Origin: Actinomycetes bacterium
GTDB lineage: Bacteria; Actinomycetota; Coriobacteriia; Anaerosomatales; Anaerosomataceae
DNA length: 64,000 bases
Assembly (NCBI GenBank): GCA_022839745.1
Contig: JALHJB010000007.1
Coordinates: 52,413-116,412, forward strand
Direction: 5' to 3'
Within the stretch, counting starts at the first letter, position 1, and each line of letters begins with the position of its first letter. This document shows positions 37,946 through 47,001 of this stretch, piece by piece. The notes beneath the pieces are model-generated. The model did not search any database. It was not told the origin of the DNA and saw only the letters and a list, made by a program, of their open reading frames with translations. A program made the position numbers and the translations under genes.

Positions 37946-38936
37946 TGTAGATGTCTGCCTTGTAGCGCCCGAGATTCTCGGGATGCCGAAACCACTCAAC
38001 CGTACGCTTGAGACCCTCGGCCAGCGGCACCCGTGGACCCCAGCCCGAGAGCCTGGTCGCGAGCGTATTGTCGGAAAGCAGCCGCTCCACCTCACTCGCG
38101 GGCGGCCGCAGCCGCTCATCATCAGTGTCGATCGGCACCGTGCGCCCGACCGCCTCCATGATCGCAGCGGTAAGATCGCCGATCGAGATCTCCTCGCCGA
38201 CACCAAGGTTCACGTCGCGGCCGACTGCATCGTCGGCCTCGGCAAGTGCGATGAATCCCGACGCTGTGTCCGTCACATAAGTGAAATCCCGCGTGGGGTG
38301 GAGTGAGCCGAGCTTGAGCGAGTCAGCACCAGCATGCAGCTGGGTGATGATCGTCGGGATGACCGCCCGCGCGGATTGGCGCGGCCCATAGGTGTTGAAT
38401 GGCCTGACCGTCGTGACCGGCAGACCGAAGCTGCGGAAGAAGGATTCCGCCATCGCATCAGCACCGATCTTCGAGGCCGAGTATGGCGACTGCCCCTGGC
38501 GTGGATGCTTCTCGTCGATCGGGACGTACTGCGCGGTGCCGTAGACCTCGCTCGTACTGGTGACGATCACGCGCTCGAGCGCCAGATCGCGCGCCGCCTG
38601 AAGAACGTTCAGCGTACCCTTCACGTTCGTGTCCACGTAGCTGTCAGGCGAGTGGTACGAGAACGGGATCCCGATCAGCGCAGCCAGATGGAACACGGCT
38701 GATGCGTTTCTCAGTGCGGTCCGGACGCCGTTGGGATCGCGGATGTCGCCCATGAACACGTCGACTTCGCGCATGACGGCCGGATCGACCGTGTCGAGCC
38801 ACCCGAGCGAGTTGAACGAGTTGTAATAGCAGAACGCCCGGACACTCGCGCCGTGCGCCACAAGTGCCTCGGTGAGGTGGCTGCCGATGAACCCATCGGC
38901 GCCCGTTACGACGACCTGCTTGCCCGCTAGATACAC
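37938..38936 (-). CDS. legB: GDP-sugar 4,6-dehydratase, LegB family
   Basis: 332 residues. GTG 38936 has GGGGG seven bases upstream. The extended SDR signatures are VVVTGADGFIGSHLTEALVA, VTSTSEVYGTAQYVPIDEKH and S-P-Y-S-A-S-K, the hallmark string of LegB-type dehydratases. It removes water from GDP-N-acetylglucosamine, giving the 4-keto-6-deoxy sugar for LegC. It is the first gene of the legionaminate run, which continues legB, legC, ptmE, legH, legI, legG, ptmA, ptmF-like, legF with overlaps or gaps below 10 bases throughout. Confidence 0.92.
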   Translation of the reverse strand: MYLAGKQVVVTGADGFIGSHLTEALVAHGASVRAFCYYNSFNSLGWLDTVDPAVMREVDVFMGDIRDPNGVRTALRNASAVFHLAALIGIPFSYHSPDSYVDTNVKGTLNVLQAARDLALERVIVTSTSEVYGTAQYVPIDEKHPRQGQSPYSASKIGADAMAESFFRSFGLPVTTVRPFNTYGPRQSARAVIPTIITQLHAGADSLKLGSLHPTRDFTYVTDTASGFIALAEADDAVGRDVNLGVGEEISIGDLTAAIMEAVGRTVPIDTDDERLRPPASEVERLLSDNTLATRLSGWGPRVPLAEGLKRTVEWFRHPENLGRYKADIYNV

Positions 38937-38960
38937 GCTCCAACCCCCGTCACATCGCTG

Positions 38961-40535
38961 CTAGTATGCGTTCGGCAACCGTTCGACCTCTATTCTAACG
39001 ACATCGGCCACCCGCTCACGAAACTCGTCGGGCGCGAAGACCTCCTGCCACATGAGGCCGGCGACCACCCACGGCCGGGTCGCGTCCAGCTCGCCTCTGG
39101 TGATCGTGACTCCGTACCGCACGGAGGTCGGTTCGTACTCCCAGCAGTTGTACTGCTGGTGCTCGCGCATCAGGAGTGGATCGAAGAACTCGATCCTTCT
39201 CACGTCGACACCGAACCGGGTCGCATCGCCTAAAGCCATCCGCATCATGCCGTTGTACTCGTACGCGGCGTACTCAGGTTTCGCGGCGTTCAGATCGGCC
39301 GCACGGTCGGTGAAGATGAAGTGGCGGCCACGCTCCATCTCCGCGCTCTCCGCCATCCGCTGCATGAGCGACACCTGCTTGTACCAATCGACTTGATACT
39401 CAAGCGAGGTGCGGAGGTCCCCGGCTACGAACAACCCGGCGACAAGGCACAGCGCAAGCAACGTGACCGTCGGGCGCAGACGCAGCACCCGTGCGGCCAG
39501 AACGATGCCAGCGTACACGAGCACGGCTGCGCCGAACGGCACCAGCAGCTGATGCCTGCTCTCCCACCCGGCCCCCTGCGGCAACTTGCCGACCGCAAGA
39601 TAGGGGAAGACGCCGACTGCGAAAAGGATGAGGCCGGCCCCGGCAAGCGCAAGAAGGTGCCGCATCGGCGCGTCGAACGACAGATCGAGCCGCCGCAGTA
39701 GGAGGAAGCCCGCCAGTGCGATCGCGAGGACCGCAGCGGCGAAGAGCATAGACGGCCTGAATGCTCCAACGGCCGGCTCCAATACAGAGGTTCGGAACGC
39801 CAGAGGCAGATTGACGAGCGCGCTGAACAGACCGGCCGACGTCACCGAGTTGTAGCTGGCGTACAGTCCGGTCGGCCGCAAGGCGATCGACCGCACGAAC
39901 CACGCCACCACAGGCAGCAGGATCAGATAGGCGTTTCGGGCGAGAGATGTCGCGCCTTCCGCGCGTCCGGCCCAGAAGCGTTGCAGCAGCACGTACGCCG
40001 GCACGACGATGAAGAACATCAGCAGGGAGCCGGTGGAGAGCATCGAGAAGAGGAACAGAACGGCAGCAAGCGCTTCACGCCAGATCGCTGGTCTGTCCTG
40101 GTCCACCGCAACCAGCCACCATGCGAGCATGAAGACCACGAGCGATATGGCGTACATCAGGTCGACAAGCGCATACCGCGCTGCGTTCACCGGGAACACC
40201 GCGAACAGTACGGGAACGAGCACGCGCATTCCGGATGACACAGGCAACCGACGCAACAGGAAGTAGAGCACGATCACGCATGCGAGATAGGCGACGAACA
40301 CGAGCGCGTGTCCGATACGCTCGGTGCCAGGAAGCGAGGAGAGCACTCTCAGCAGATCGAGTTGCCAGAACAGACCCTGCTGCCTGGACCATTCGGCCAC
40401 AGCCCTGCTGCTGAGGTCGAGCGCCGCCCAATCGTCCCAGTACCTTCCGCTCGCGGAAAGCAACAGACCCCAGGCGGCGGTGTACACAGCGGCCACGACG
40501 GAGAGCTCCCGAGACGTCGACCTCGATTGTCGCAT
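38961..40535 (-). CDS. Polytopic membrane protein, GT-C-like glycosyltransferase candidate
   Basis: 524 residues with about ten to eleven transmembrane helices and a soluble C-terminal domain of about 130 residues. The early acidic motif SGRYWDDWAALD sits in the first extracytoplasmic loop, where GT-C enzymes have their catalytic DD or DE. No family name is secure. It is translationally coupled to gtrA (stop and start share a base) and next to a GtrB-like GT2, so it probably plays the GtrC part: moving a sugar from polyprenyl phosphate onto the outer glycan. Confidence 0.8.
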   Translation of the reverse strand: MRQSRSTSRELSVVAAVYTAAWGLLLSASGRYWDDWAALDLSSRAVAEWSRQQGLFWQLDLLRVLSSLPGTERIGHALVFVAYLACVIVLYFLLRRLPVSSGMRVLVPVLFAVFPVNAARYALVDLMYAISLVVFMLAWWLVAVDQDRPAIWREALAAVLFLFSMLSTGSLLMFFIVVPAYVLLQRFWAGRAEGATSLARNAYLILLPVVAWFVRSIALRPTGLYASYNSVTSAGLFSALVNLPLAFRTSVLEPAVGAFRPSMLFAAAVLAIALAGFLLLRRLDLSFDAPMRHLLALAGAGLILFAVGVFPYLAVGKLPQGAGWESRHQLLVPFGAAVLVYAGIVLAARVLRLRPTVTLLALCLVAGLFVAGDLRTSLEYQVDWYKQVSLMQRMAESAEMERGRHFIFTDRAADLNAAKPEYAAYEYNGMMRMALGDATRFGVDVRRIEFFDPLLMREHQQYNCWEYEPTSVRYGVTITRGELDATRPWVVAGLMWQEVFAPDEFRERVADVVRIEVERLPNAY

Positions 40536-40987
40536 CAGACGGTTCCCCCATCAAAAGCGCCTTCCGGTCTGCCGAACGTGAAGTACTTGTGGCCCACATA
40601 GCTCAGGACGGTGACCACGGCGACCGCGGGCAGGTTCGCCCAGAACAGCGACGCGCCAAACACCTGCGAAACCGTAAGGGTGATCGCTGATTGCACGGCG
40701 AATGCTGCAACGTAGACGACGTACATGCGCACGTACTCTCTCAGCCAGTGCCCCCGGGTTCTGAACACAAGGAGCTTGAAGGTGAAGAAGTTCTGGGTGA
40801 CGCCTAACGCCCAGGCGCCCAGCAGCACGAGCTCCTTCTGGACCACGCTTGTCGCATCGTACGGAATGTACCTGTCCATCAACCACAACACGCCGATCGA
40901 GAAGAGCGTGTTCCAGGCGCCCACCACGAGAAAGCGGATCTTCTCCCCGTACGGCTCGCCGATATCGTTCAGGGTTCGCATCCTCAC
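40535..40987 (-). CDS. gtrA: GtrA-family membrane protein (polyprenyl-phosphate-sugar flippase candidate)
   Basis: 150 residues with four transmembrane helices. The GtrA features include FLVVGAWNTLFSIGVLWLM, GVTQNFFTFKLLVF and the ending LSYVGHKYFTFGR. This family is thought to flip polyprenyl-phosphate-linked monosaccharides. ATG 40987 follows the GT2 stop at 40989 by one base, and the stop overlaps the next gene as TGATG. The trio GT2, GtrA, GT-C-like membrane protein is the standard layout of a side-chain glucosylation system. Confidence 0.9.
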   Translation of the reverse strand: MRMRTLNDIGEPYGEKIRFLVVGAWNTLFSIGVLWLMDRYIPYDATSVVQKELVLLGAWALGVTQNFFTFKLLVFRTRGHWLREYVRMYVVYVAAFAVQSAITLTVSQVFGASLFWANLPAVAVVTVLSYVGHKYFTFGRPEGAFDGGTV

Positions 40988-40988
40988 G

Positions 40989-41933
40989 CTACAGACCGAT
41001 CTCGTCCTTCACGATGAAGTTCGGCCGTTGCTTGACTTCGTCGTAAATGAGGCCGACGTACTCGGCGATCACGCCGAGCGCCGTGAAGAGGAAGCCGAAC
41101 ATCAAAAGGATCACGCTGATGAGCGTGCCGTAGCCAGCGAAAGGGACTCCCTGGGTGAACACTCGCCAGATCGCCCATGCGAGCAACAGGAAGGAGAAGA
41201 CCGATAGTGACAGTCCAAGGTACGTGATGAAACGCAGCGGTGCGTACGAGTACGACAGGATGCTCTTGAGCGCCAGTCCAACCACATGGGCGGTGCTCGC
41301 CTTGGACTCACCCGCGAACCGCGGTGGACGCTCGTGCTCGACGCCGACAGAGCGGAATCCCGACCAGAAGAACATGCCCCGCATGAACCGGTTGCGCTCC
41401 TGCATCCGATTGATCGTCTCGTAGACGCGCCGGTCCACAAGACGGAAGTCGCTCGCGTTGCGAGGGAAGTCGCCCCCTGTGAGTTTGTTGATGAGCCAGT
41501 AGAAGAGCTGCGAGTTCGCCCTTCGGAGCGCGCTCGAGCCCTCCCGCTTCGTCACGATCCCGTAGACGTTCTCGTAGCCCTCTTCCCATTTGGCGATGAA
41601 GGTCGAGATGAGCTCGGGAGGGTCCTGCAGGTCGGCGCACATGATCACCGCCGCATCACCTCTCGCCTTCGAAAGCCCGGCGGAGATACCCCCATCGGCT
41701 CCGAAGTTGCGGGAGAGCCGCAGGGCCTTGAATCTCGGGTCAGCCGCGCATTCAGCCTGGATCAGCTCCCAGGTGGCATCCGCCGAACCGTTCTCCACGA
41801 GCAAAGCTTCGAAGTCGTAGCCTGCATTCTCGTCGAAGACGAGGCGCAGCCGTCGACAGAGTTCAACAACGTTCCCGGCTTCGTTGTAGACCGGTGTCAC
41901 GATCGAGATGGTCTTGCGGTCTGTGGCACACAT
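40989..41933 (-). CDS. GtrB-like polyprenyl-phosphate glycosyltransferase (GT2)
   Basis: 314 residues from ATG 41933, sharing a base with the upstream TGA (a GTG at 41936 is also possible). The N-terminal GT-A domain has ISIVTPVYNEAGNVVELCRR, LLVENGSADATWELI, FGADGGISAGLSKARGD and the metal motif IMCADLQDPPEL. Two C-terminal helices (about 230-255 and 265-290) anchor it. This layout matches GtrB/YfdH and DPM1-like enzymes that make polyprenyl-phosphate sugars. It starts the gtr-like trio. The donor may be UDP-glucose from GalU or one of the CDP/GDP sugars made here. Confidence 0.92.
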   Translation of the reverse strand: MCATDRKTISIVTPVYNEAGNVVELCRRLRLVFDENAGYDFEALLVENGSADATWELIQAECAADPRFKALRLSRNFGADGGISAGLSKARGDAAVIMCADLQDPPELISTFIAKWEEGYENVYGIVTKREGSSALRRANSQLFYWLINKLTGGDFPRNASDFRLVDRRVYETINRMQERNRFMRGMFFWSGFRSVGVEHERPPRFAGESKASTAHVVGLALKSILSYSYAPLRFITYLGLSLSVFSFLLLAWAIWRVFTQGVPFAGYGTLISVILLMFGFLFTALGVIAEYVGLIYDEVKQRPNFIVKDEIGL

Positions 41934-42856
41934 CACTTCTTCGCTTTCAGGATCTCGTTCGTCTCACCAGTCAAGACCTCGAGCGACGTAAGGGTGGGCT
42001 CGTAGCCTAGAAGCCGTGCACTCCGATCGAGAGAGTAGTAGGCGCTCTTCCCATCCCGTTGAGCGCCCATCTTCTCGACACTATACGTCAGGCCGAACCG
42101 GTGGACGAATTCGTCAAGCACTTCGAACTTACTCACCGGAGACGCGCTGTAGACATCGAATGCGGTATTGACCGGATCCGCATCCACACAGAAACGTACG
42201 AGGCGCGCAAGATCTCGCGGCGCAACGTAGTCGCGCATGAAATCCGAGGCATTCGTCACGAGCGTCGAACCCGCACGCAGCGCGCGAAGCACCGCCGACA
42301 TGAAATACGATGCTTCCTCGCTGATGTACCTGCTGAAGAAGCCGAAGACCCTGAGGTCGACGATCGCGACATCCTGCTCGCGCCGATGCCTGATCTCCGA
42401 GTCGCGCTTCGCACACGAATACGCGTCGCATGTGGCGGACGCCCCGGTTCGCAGGTCTGGCAGATCCCCTCCGCGCGCAGGTGAGCGGAAGTCTGAGCAG
42501 TACGCGGCACCGCTGCTCATGTTCACCAGGCGTGCGGAAGGATACCGCCTAAGGTACTCGATCGCGAGCTCGTCAGCCCACCGGGTGACGGAATCGAACG
42601 ACTCCTTATTGGATACCGCCGCAGGATCACCCAGGCCGATGCAGTTCACCAGCGCGTCGTGCTCCACCGAATCCAACTCGGTCAGTCCGCGGACGGCGGG
42701 CAGCGGATCGAGGCGCTGGGAACGAGCGAATTCGAGCGCAGCAGCCGGTCGCCGAGCATACAGGGTCAGCGAACATGAGGAAGCGAGCTCGACCGCAAGG
42801 GCCCTGCCGATGTGACCCGTTGCCCCCAGGATACCTACGCGGGCGCCATCACTCAC
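41933..42856 (-). CDS. SDR-family reductase/epimerase of the CDP-sugar branch
   Basis: 307 residues. An extended SDR with ARVGILGATGHIGRALAVEL, VNMSSGAAYCSD with the catalytic serine, and Y-S-C-A-K. GTG 42856 overlaps the stop of the thiamine-diphosphate enzyme as GTGA, so the two are coupled. In Yersinia, YerF reduces the keto group formed when YerE adds an acetyl unit to CDP-4-keto-3,6-dideoxyglucose; a YerF-like function is the best inference. Similarity to YerF was not tested here. A plain 4-ketoreductase (abequose-type or paratose-type) is the alternative. Confidence 0.83.
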   Translation of the reverse strand: MSDGARVGILGATGHIGRALAVELASSCSLTLYARRPAAALEFARSQRLDPLPAVRGLTELDSVEHDALVNCIGLGDPAAVSNKESFDSVTRWADELAIEYLRRYPSARLVNMSSGAAYCSDFRSPARGGDLPDLRTGASATCDAYSCAKRDSEIRHRREQDVAIVDLRVFGFFSRYISEEASYFMSAVLRALRAGSTLVTNASDFMRDYVAPRDLARLVRFCVDADPVNTAFDVYSASPVSKFEVLDEFVHRFGLTYSVEKMGAQRDGKSAYYSLDRSARLLGYEPTLTSLEVLTGETNEILKAKK

Positions 42857-44559
42857 GCCGCGCCACCGTCGGCCGGCGGCGGGTCCATCTCGTAGATGGG
42901 ACGCCCGAAGGAGACCTTTGGGCGGACCAGCGTCGAGCGAGACAACACTACGTGCAGGAGGGCGGGTCTGCCGGTGGATCGTGCCAGCCAGTCCAGCGCT
43001 TCATCCAACTCGCCCGGGGCGCTCACCCCACGCGCGTCGATTCCGAATGCGTTGGCAACAGCCACGAAATCAGGCGACCCATAACCCCAGACAGTCGATT
43101 GGTGCCGTCCTTCAAAGTACTCGTCCTGGAACTGCCGGACCATACCGAGGCACTTGTTGTCGAAGACCACGATCTTCAATTCGAGTCCGAGACGCGCAAC
43201 CGTCTCGAGTTCTTGCAGGTTGACCTGCATCCCACCGTCTCCGGAGATCACGATGACCGGTCTTCCCGACTCGGCGAGCGCCACACCGATAGCGGCAGGA
43301 AGGCCGAACCCCATGGCGCCCATGCCCCCAGACGTCAGGAAGCGCTGATCCTCATGCAGCCGCACCGCCTGGGCGGCCCACATCTGATTCTGACCAACGT
43401 CGGTGACGTAGGCCGTCGCCGTTGGAATCGCCTCCGCAAGCCTCTCCACAACCTTCAACGGGTCGATCCCTGACACATCTCTCGACTCGCCGTCGATCGG
43501 CCACGCCCCCACAATCTCCGCGATTCGACGGTGCCACTCCTCTCGCGTGGCACAAGAGATCCCAGCGGAACGCTCCTCGAGCGCCGCGAGAAAGGTACCG
43601 ATGTCGGAGCGGATCGCGATATCGGGCGTGATGCGCCACTCGAGTTGCTTCTCATCGAGGTCGACCTGCACGATCGTCTTCCCTGACCTGAAGGCATCCA
43701 GGTCGGCCCCCGTCTGCCGGACATCAAGCCGCGCGCCCAGAATGAGCAGAAGGTCCGCCTCGGCCATCACCAGGTTGCCCCAGCGGTTCCCGTAGCTGCC
43801 GATCAGCCCGACGCGTTCCGGATGTCCGAACGGCAGCACATCCACGCCCATCAGGGACGTGACCACGGGGATCTGGAACTGCTCCACGAATCTGCGGAGC
43901 GCGCCAACGGCACCCGAGCTCCTGACACCGCCGCCGGCAAGCACGAGCGGAGTCCTCGCTGCGGACAAGGCCGCGATCAAGGGTTCGATGTCGGCGCATT
44001 CGGCAGGAACAGGCGATGCGACCAGTGGTACCAGGGCATCAACCTCCTGCCGCTGAACGTTCATCGGGATATCAAGAAGCACGGGTCCGGGTCGTCCCTC
44101 TAGTGCAAGGCGGAAGGCATCCTCAAGCATCCTAGGCAGCTCCGCGGCATCGGGAACCTGCCAAGCCCCCTTCGTGATCGCGGCGACCATTGCGACGATA
44201 TCGGTCTCCTGGAATCCAGCCTGGCGCACGGCGCTGTCGCCGCGAAGTTCGTGGGTGTTGACCTGTCCGGTGATGAAGAGTGCTGGCGTTGAGTCGAAAT
44301 AGCAGCTACCGATGCCCGTGATGAGGTTCGTCGCGCCGGGCCCGCTGGTGGCCATCGACACACCAGGCACACCACTCATCCGCGCGACTGCCTCAGCGGC
44401 AAAGGCCGCCGCCTGTTCGTGGTGCATCGGGACGATGCGTACTTCCGGCCGCCGGGAGAGGGAGTCGAGCATGTGAGTCGTCATGCCACCGCACATCTCG
44501 GTGACCACGCTGACTCCATTCGAGACAAGGAACTCTGCGATGTAGTCGCTCGCTTTCAT
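42853..44559 (-). CDS. Thiamine-diphosphate enzyme, acetolactate-synthase-like (YerE candidate)
   Basis: 568 residues, the size of IlvB. The PYR domain has the catalytic glutamate in PMHHEQAAAFAAEAVARMSG and SGPGATNLITGI. The central domain covers about 185-330. The PP domain has GMGAMGFGLPAAIGVAL and GDGGMQVNLQELETVARLGL with FDNKCLGMVRQFQDEYF (D-N where N-N is usual). It could be an acetolactate synthase, but there is no ilvN or ilvC nearby and it lies in the middle of a CDP-sugar operon. YerE of Yersinia, a thiamine-dependent flavoenzyme of this family, adds a two-carbon unit from pyruvate to a CDP-ketosugar. This gene probably does the same. Confidence 0.9.
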   Translation of the reverse strand: MKASDYIAEFLVSNGVSVVTEMCGGMTTHMLDSLSRRPEVRIVPMHHEQAAAFAAEAVARMSGVPGVSMATSGPGATNLITGIGSCYFDSTPALFITGQVNTHELRGDSAVRQAGFQETDIVAMVAAITKGAWQVPDAAELPRMLEDAFRLALEGRPGPVLLDIPMNVQRQEVDALVPLVASPVPAECADIEPLIAALSAARTPLVLAGGGVRSSGAVGALRRFVEQFQIPVVTSLMGVDVLPFGHPERVGLIGSYGNRWGNLVMAEADLLLILGARLDVRQTGADLDAFRSGKTIVQVDLDEKQLEWRITPDIAIRSDIGTFLAALEERSAGISCATREEWHRRIAEIVGAWPIDGESRDVSGIDPLKVVERLAEAIPTATAYVTDVGQNQMWAAQAVRLHEDQRFLTSGGMGAMGFGLPAAIGVALAESGRPVIVISGDGGMQVNLQELETVARLGLELKIVVFDNKCLGMVRQFQDEYFEGRHQSTVWGYGSPDFVAVANAFGIDARGVSAPGELDEALDWLARSTGRPALLHVVLSRSTLVRPKVSFGRPIYEMDPPPADGGAA

Positions 44560-45899
44560 CCGGCCGATCGCACCGCCCCGACGATCACCCGTGCCATGTA
44601 CTCGAGCATCTCCAGCGTCATACCGGGATACACCCCGATCCAGAACGCATCGTTCATGATGCGATCCGTGTTCGTCAGTTCGCCGATGAGCCGGTATCCT
44701 TCGCCACTCTCCCGCATCTCGGTGAATACCGGCTGCCGGAGCATGTTGCCGGCGAAGAGCATCCGGGTCTGGACCTTCGCACGCTCCAGCGCGCCTACGA
44801 TCTCATCCCGCGTGACCCCCGCACCCTCGCGCACCGTCATCAGAAAGCCGAACCACGAGGGGTCAGCCCCCTCCGTAGGCACGGGGAGCACGAGCGCGTC
44901 AGCCACAGGCGCGAGCGCATCGGTGAGCGTGCGGTAGTTGGCGCGGCGCGCCTCAACGAACGCCGGCATCTTCTCCAACTGCGCGACGCCGACCGCCGCC
45001 TGCATGTCGGAGACCTTCAGGTTGAAGCCGAACTCCGAGTAGACGTACTTGTGGTCGTAGCCGAACGGCAGCGTACCGTGCTGCTGACTGAAGCGCTTGC
45101 CACAGCTGTTGTCCCTGCCCGACGGGCACCAACAGTCGCGGCCCCAGTCGCGCATCGAAAGCAAGATGCCCGCGAGCACGTCGTCGCTGGTGTAAACGGC
45201 ACCGCCCTCGCCCATTGTCATGTGATGCGGCGGGTAGAAGCTCGATGTGCCGATGTCGCCGAAGGAGCCGGTCTTGCGCCCGTGATAGTCGCCGCCGAGA
45301 GCGTCGCAGTTGTCCTCCACGAGCCACAGTCCGTGGCGATCACAGAACCCCCGGACCGCATCGATGTCAAACGGGTTACCGAGCGTGTGTGCCAGCATGA
45401 CCGCCTTCGTCCGGGATGAGAAGGCCGTCTCAAGCTGATCGACGTCGATGTTGTACGTTCCGAGCGTGACGTCAACGAAGACAGGAACGGCTCCGAACTG
45501 CACGATCGGGGCGATCGTGGTCGGGAACCCGGCTGCCACTGTGATGACCTCATCACCCCTTCGGATCCGCCGATCCCCGAGCTTCGCGCTCGTGAGCGCA
45601 GCGAAGGCCAGCAGGTTCGCGCTCGAGCCCGAGTTCACCAGCAGGGCATGCTTCACGCCGATGTACTCAGCCAACCCAGACTCGAACTGCTTCGAGTAGC
45701 GCCCGAAGGTGAGCCAGAACTCCAACGACGAATCAACGAGGTTCACCAACTCCCTCTCGTCGAACACTCGCCCGCCGTACGCCACCCGGGATTCCCCGGG
45801 CACGAATGCGGCTCGTTCGCCGAATGCCTCTGCATAGTACTCGCGCGTCAGTTCGAGGATCTGCCGTTTCAGTTGTTCGGCGCGGCCCTTCTCGGTCAC
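44556..45899 (-). CDS. rfbH: CDP-6-deoxy-D-xylo-4-hexulose-3-dehydrase (E1)
   Basis: 447 residues; GTG 45899 overlaps the rfbG stop as GTGA. PMP-dependent aminotransferase fold in which the usual Schiff-base lysine is replaced by histidine: SSFYPPHHMTMGEGGAV. The [2Fe-2S] ligand pattern C-X57-C-X1-C-X7-C of Yersinia E1 is present exactly: the first Cys in VEDNCDALGG, then DCWC and NSC. It removes the C3 hydroxyl of CDP-4-keto-6-deoxyglucose. The partner reductase E3 (DdhD) is not in this window and must come from elsewhere or be replaced by another electron donor. Confidence 0.95.
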   Translation of the reverse strand: MTEKGRAEQLKRQILELTREYYAEAFGERAAFVPGESRVAYGGRVFDERELVNLVDSSLEFWLTFGRYSKQFESGLAEYIGVKHALLVNSGSSANLLAFAALTSAKLGDRRIRRGDEVITVAAGFPTTIAPIVQFGAVPVFVDVTLGTYNIDVDQLETAFSSRTKAVMLAHTLGNPFDIDAVRGFCDRHGLWLVEDNCDALGGDYHGRKTGSFGDIGTSSFYPPHHMTMGEGGAVYTSDDVLAGILLSMRDWGRDCWCPSGRDNSCGKRFSQQHGTLPFGYDHKYVYSEFGFNLKVSDMQAAVGVAQLEKMPAFVEARRANYRTLTDALAPVADALVLPVPTEGADPSWFGFLMTVREGAGVTRDEIVGALERAKVQTRMLFAGNMLRQPVFTEMRESGEGYRLIGELTNTDRIMNDAFWIGVYPGMTLEMLEYMARVIVGAVRSAG

Positions 45900-46993
45900 G
45901 TGCTCTCCAATCGTGCCCAGGGCACCGCGGCGTCACGCGCGGCCTGCCAGTAAGCTGCGATATCCTCGGCGACAAGATCGGTCGCTTCCCTCGCCCGATG
46001 ATATTCGTGATACCAGCGAGCGGTACGGCCCACAGCCTGCTCGAAGTCCCATACAGGAAACCAGCCGAGCACACAGCGCGATTTCTCGATATCGAGCCGA
46101 AGTTGCTCAGCCTCGTGAGGCTGCACACCCAGGTCAGGTGTCTCCCACGCTCCGTCGCCCCACGCCGTCACGAACCGAGCGACCACGTCACCGACCGTCG
46201 CTGTCTCCGACGGATCCGGGCCGAAGTTGAACGCGCCGGCGAGTCCTGGATCGTCGAGAAGCGATGCCGCAAGGTGCAGATAGCCCGAGAGCGGTTCAAG
46301 CACGTGCTGCCAGGGACGCACGGAGCCGGGGTTGCGCACGATGACAGACTCACCGGCGGAGAGCGCCCGCGCACAGTCGGGAACCAGACGGTCGGCGGCC
46401 CAGTCCCCTCCACCGATCACGTTGCCGGCACGGGCAGAGGCAATCGCAGCGCCCGCTCCACCCGAGAAGAAGGCTCTCCGGTACGAGGCCGTCACGATCT
46501 CAGAGCCTGCCTTGCTGGCGCTGTACGGGTCGTGCCCGCCGAGCGGATCGTCCTCCGAGAACGCGTCACCCGTTCCCGGGTTCTCATACACTTTGTCTGT
46601 GGTAACGTTCACCACCACGCGAGTGTCTCCACACGTGCGAACGGCTTCCAGCAGGTTCACCGTTCCCATGATGTTCGTCTCGAACGTGTAGAGCGGCTCA
46701 GCGTAGCTGCGCCGCACCAGCGGTTGCGCCGCCAGATGAAGCACGACCTCGGGCCGCACCTCGACGACAAGCGCCGCGAGCGTCTCGGCATCGCGAACAT
46801 CACCGATCCGGCTGTCCATGGTGTGGTCCAGACCGAGACTTGCGAAAAGCGACGGCTCGGTATCGGGGTCCAAGGCATAGCCGGTGACATCGGCGCCGAT
46901 GTCGAGGAGCCACCGAGCAAGCCACGAGCCTTTGAAGCCGGTGTGCCCCGTCAGGAGGACTCGACGACCGGCAAAGGCGTTCTTGAATGACAC
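45896..46993 (-). CDS. rfbG: CDP-glucose 4,6-dehydratase
   Basis: About 365 residues. The RfbG hallmark RRVLLTGHTGFKGSWLARWL is followed by HLAAQPLVRRSYAEPLYTFE, TTDKVYEN, Y-S-A-S-K, and GNVIGGGDWAADRLVPDCAR with RPWQHVLEPLSGYL. It converts CDP-D-glucose to CDP-4-keto-6-deoxyglucose with bound NAD. GTG 46993 gives the expected MSFKNAFAG; TTG 46999 adds two residues. It lies eight bases after the rfbF stop and overlaps rfbH. Confidence 0.95.
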   Translation of the reverse strand: MSFKNAFAGRRVLLTGHTGFKGSWLARWLLDIGADVTGYALDPDTEPSLFASLGLDHTMDSRIGDVRDAETLAALVVEVRPEVVLHLAAQPLVRRSYAEPLYTFETNIMGTVNLLEAVRTCGDTRVVVNVTTDKVYENPGTGDAFSEDDPLGGHDPYSASKAGSEIVTASYRRAFFSGGAGAAIASARAGNVIGGGDWAADRLVPDCARALSAGESVIVRNPGSVRPWQHVLEPLSGYLHLAASLLDDPGLAGAFNFGPDPSETATVGDVVARFVTAWGDGAWETPDLGVQPHEAEQLRLDIEKSRCVLGWFPVWDFEQAVGRTARWYHEYHRAREATDLVAEDIAAYWQAARDAAVPWARLEST

Positions 46994-47001
46994 CGGCAAG
47001 G

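Noticed and set aside
42853..44559. Acetolactate synthase for branched-chain amino acids
   Set aside because: No ilvN or ilvC nearby and strong coupling to CDP-sugar genes; the YerE-type role fits better, though it is not proven.
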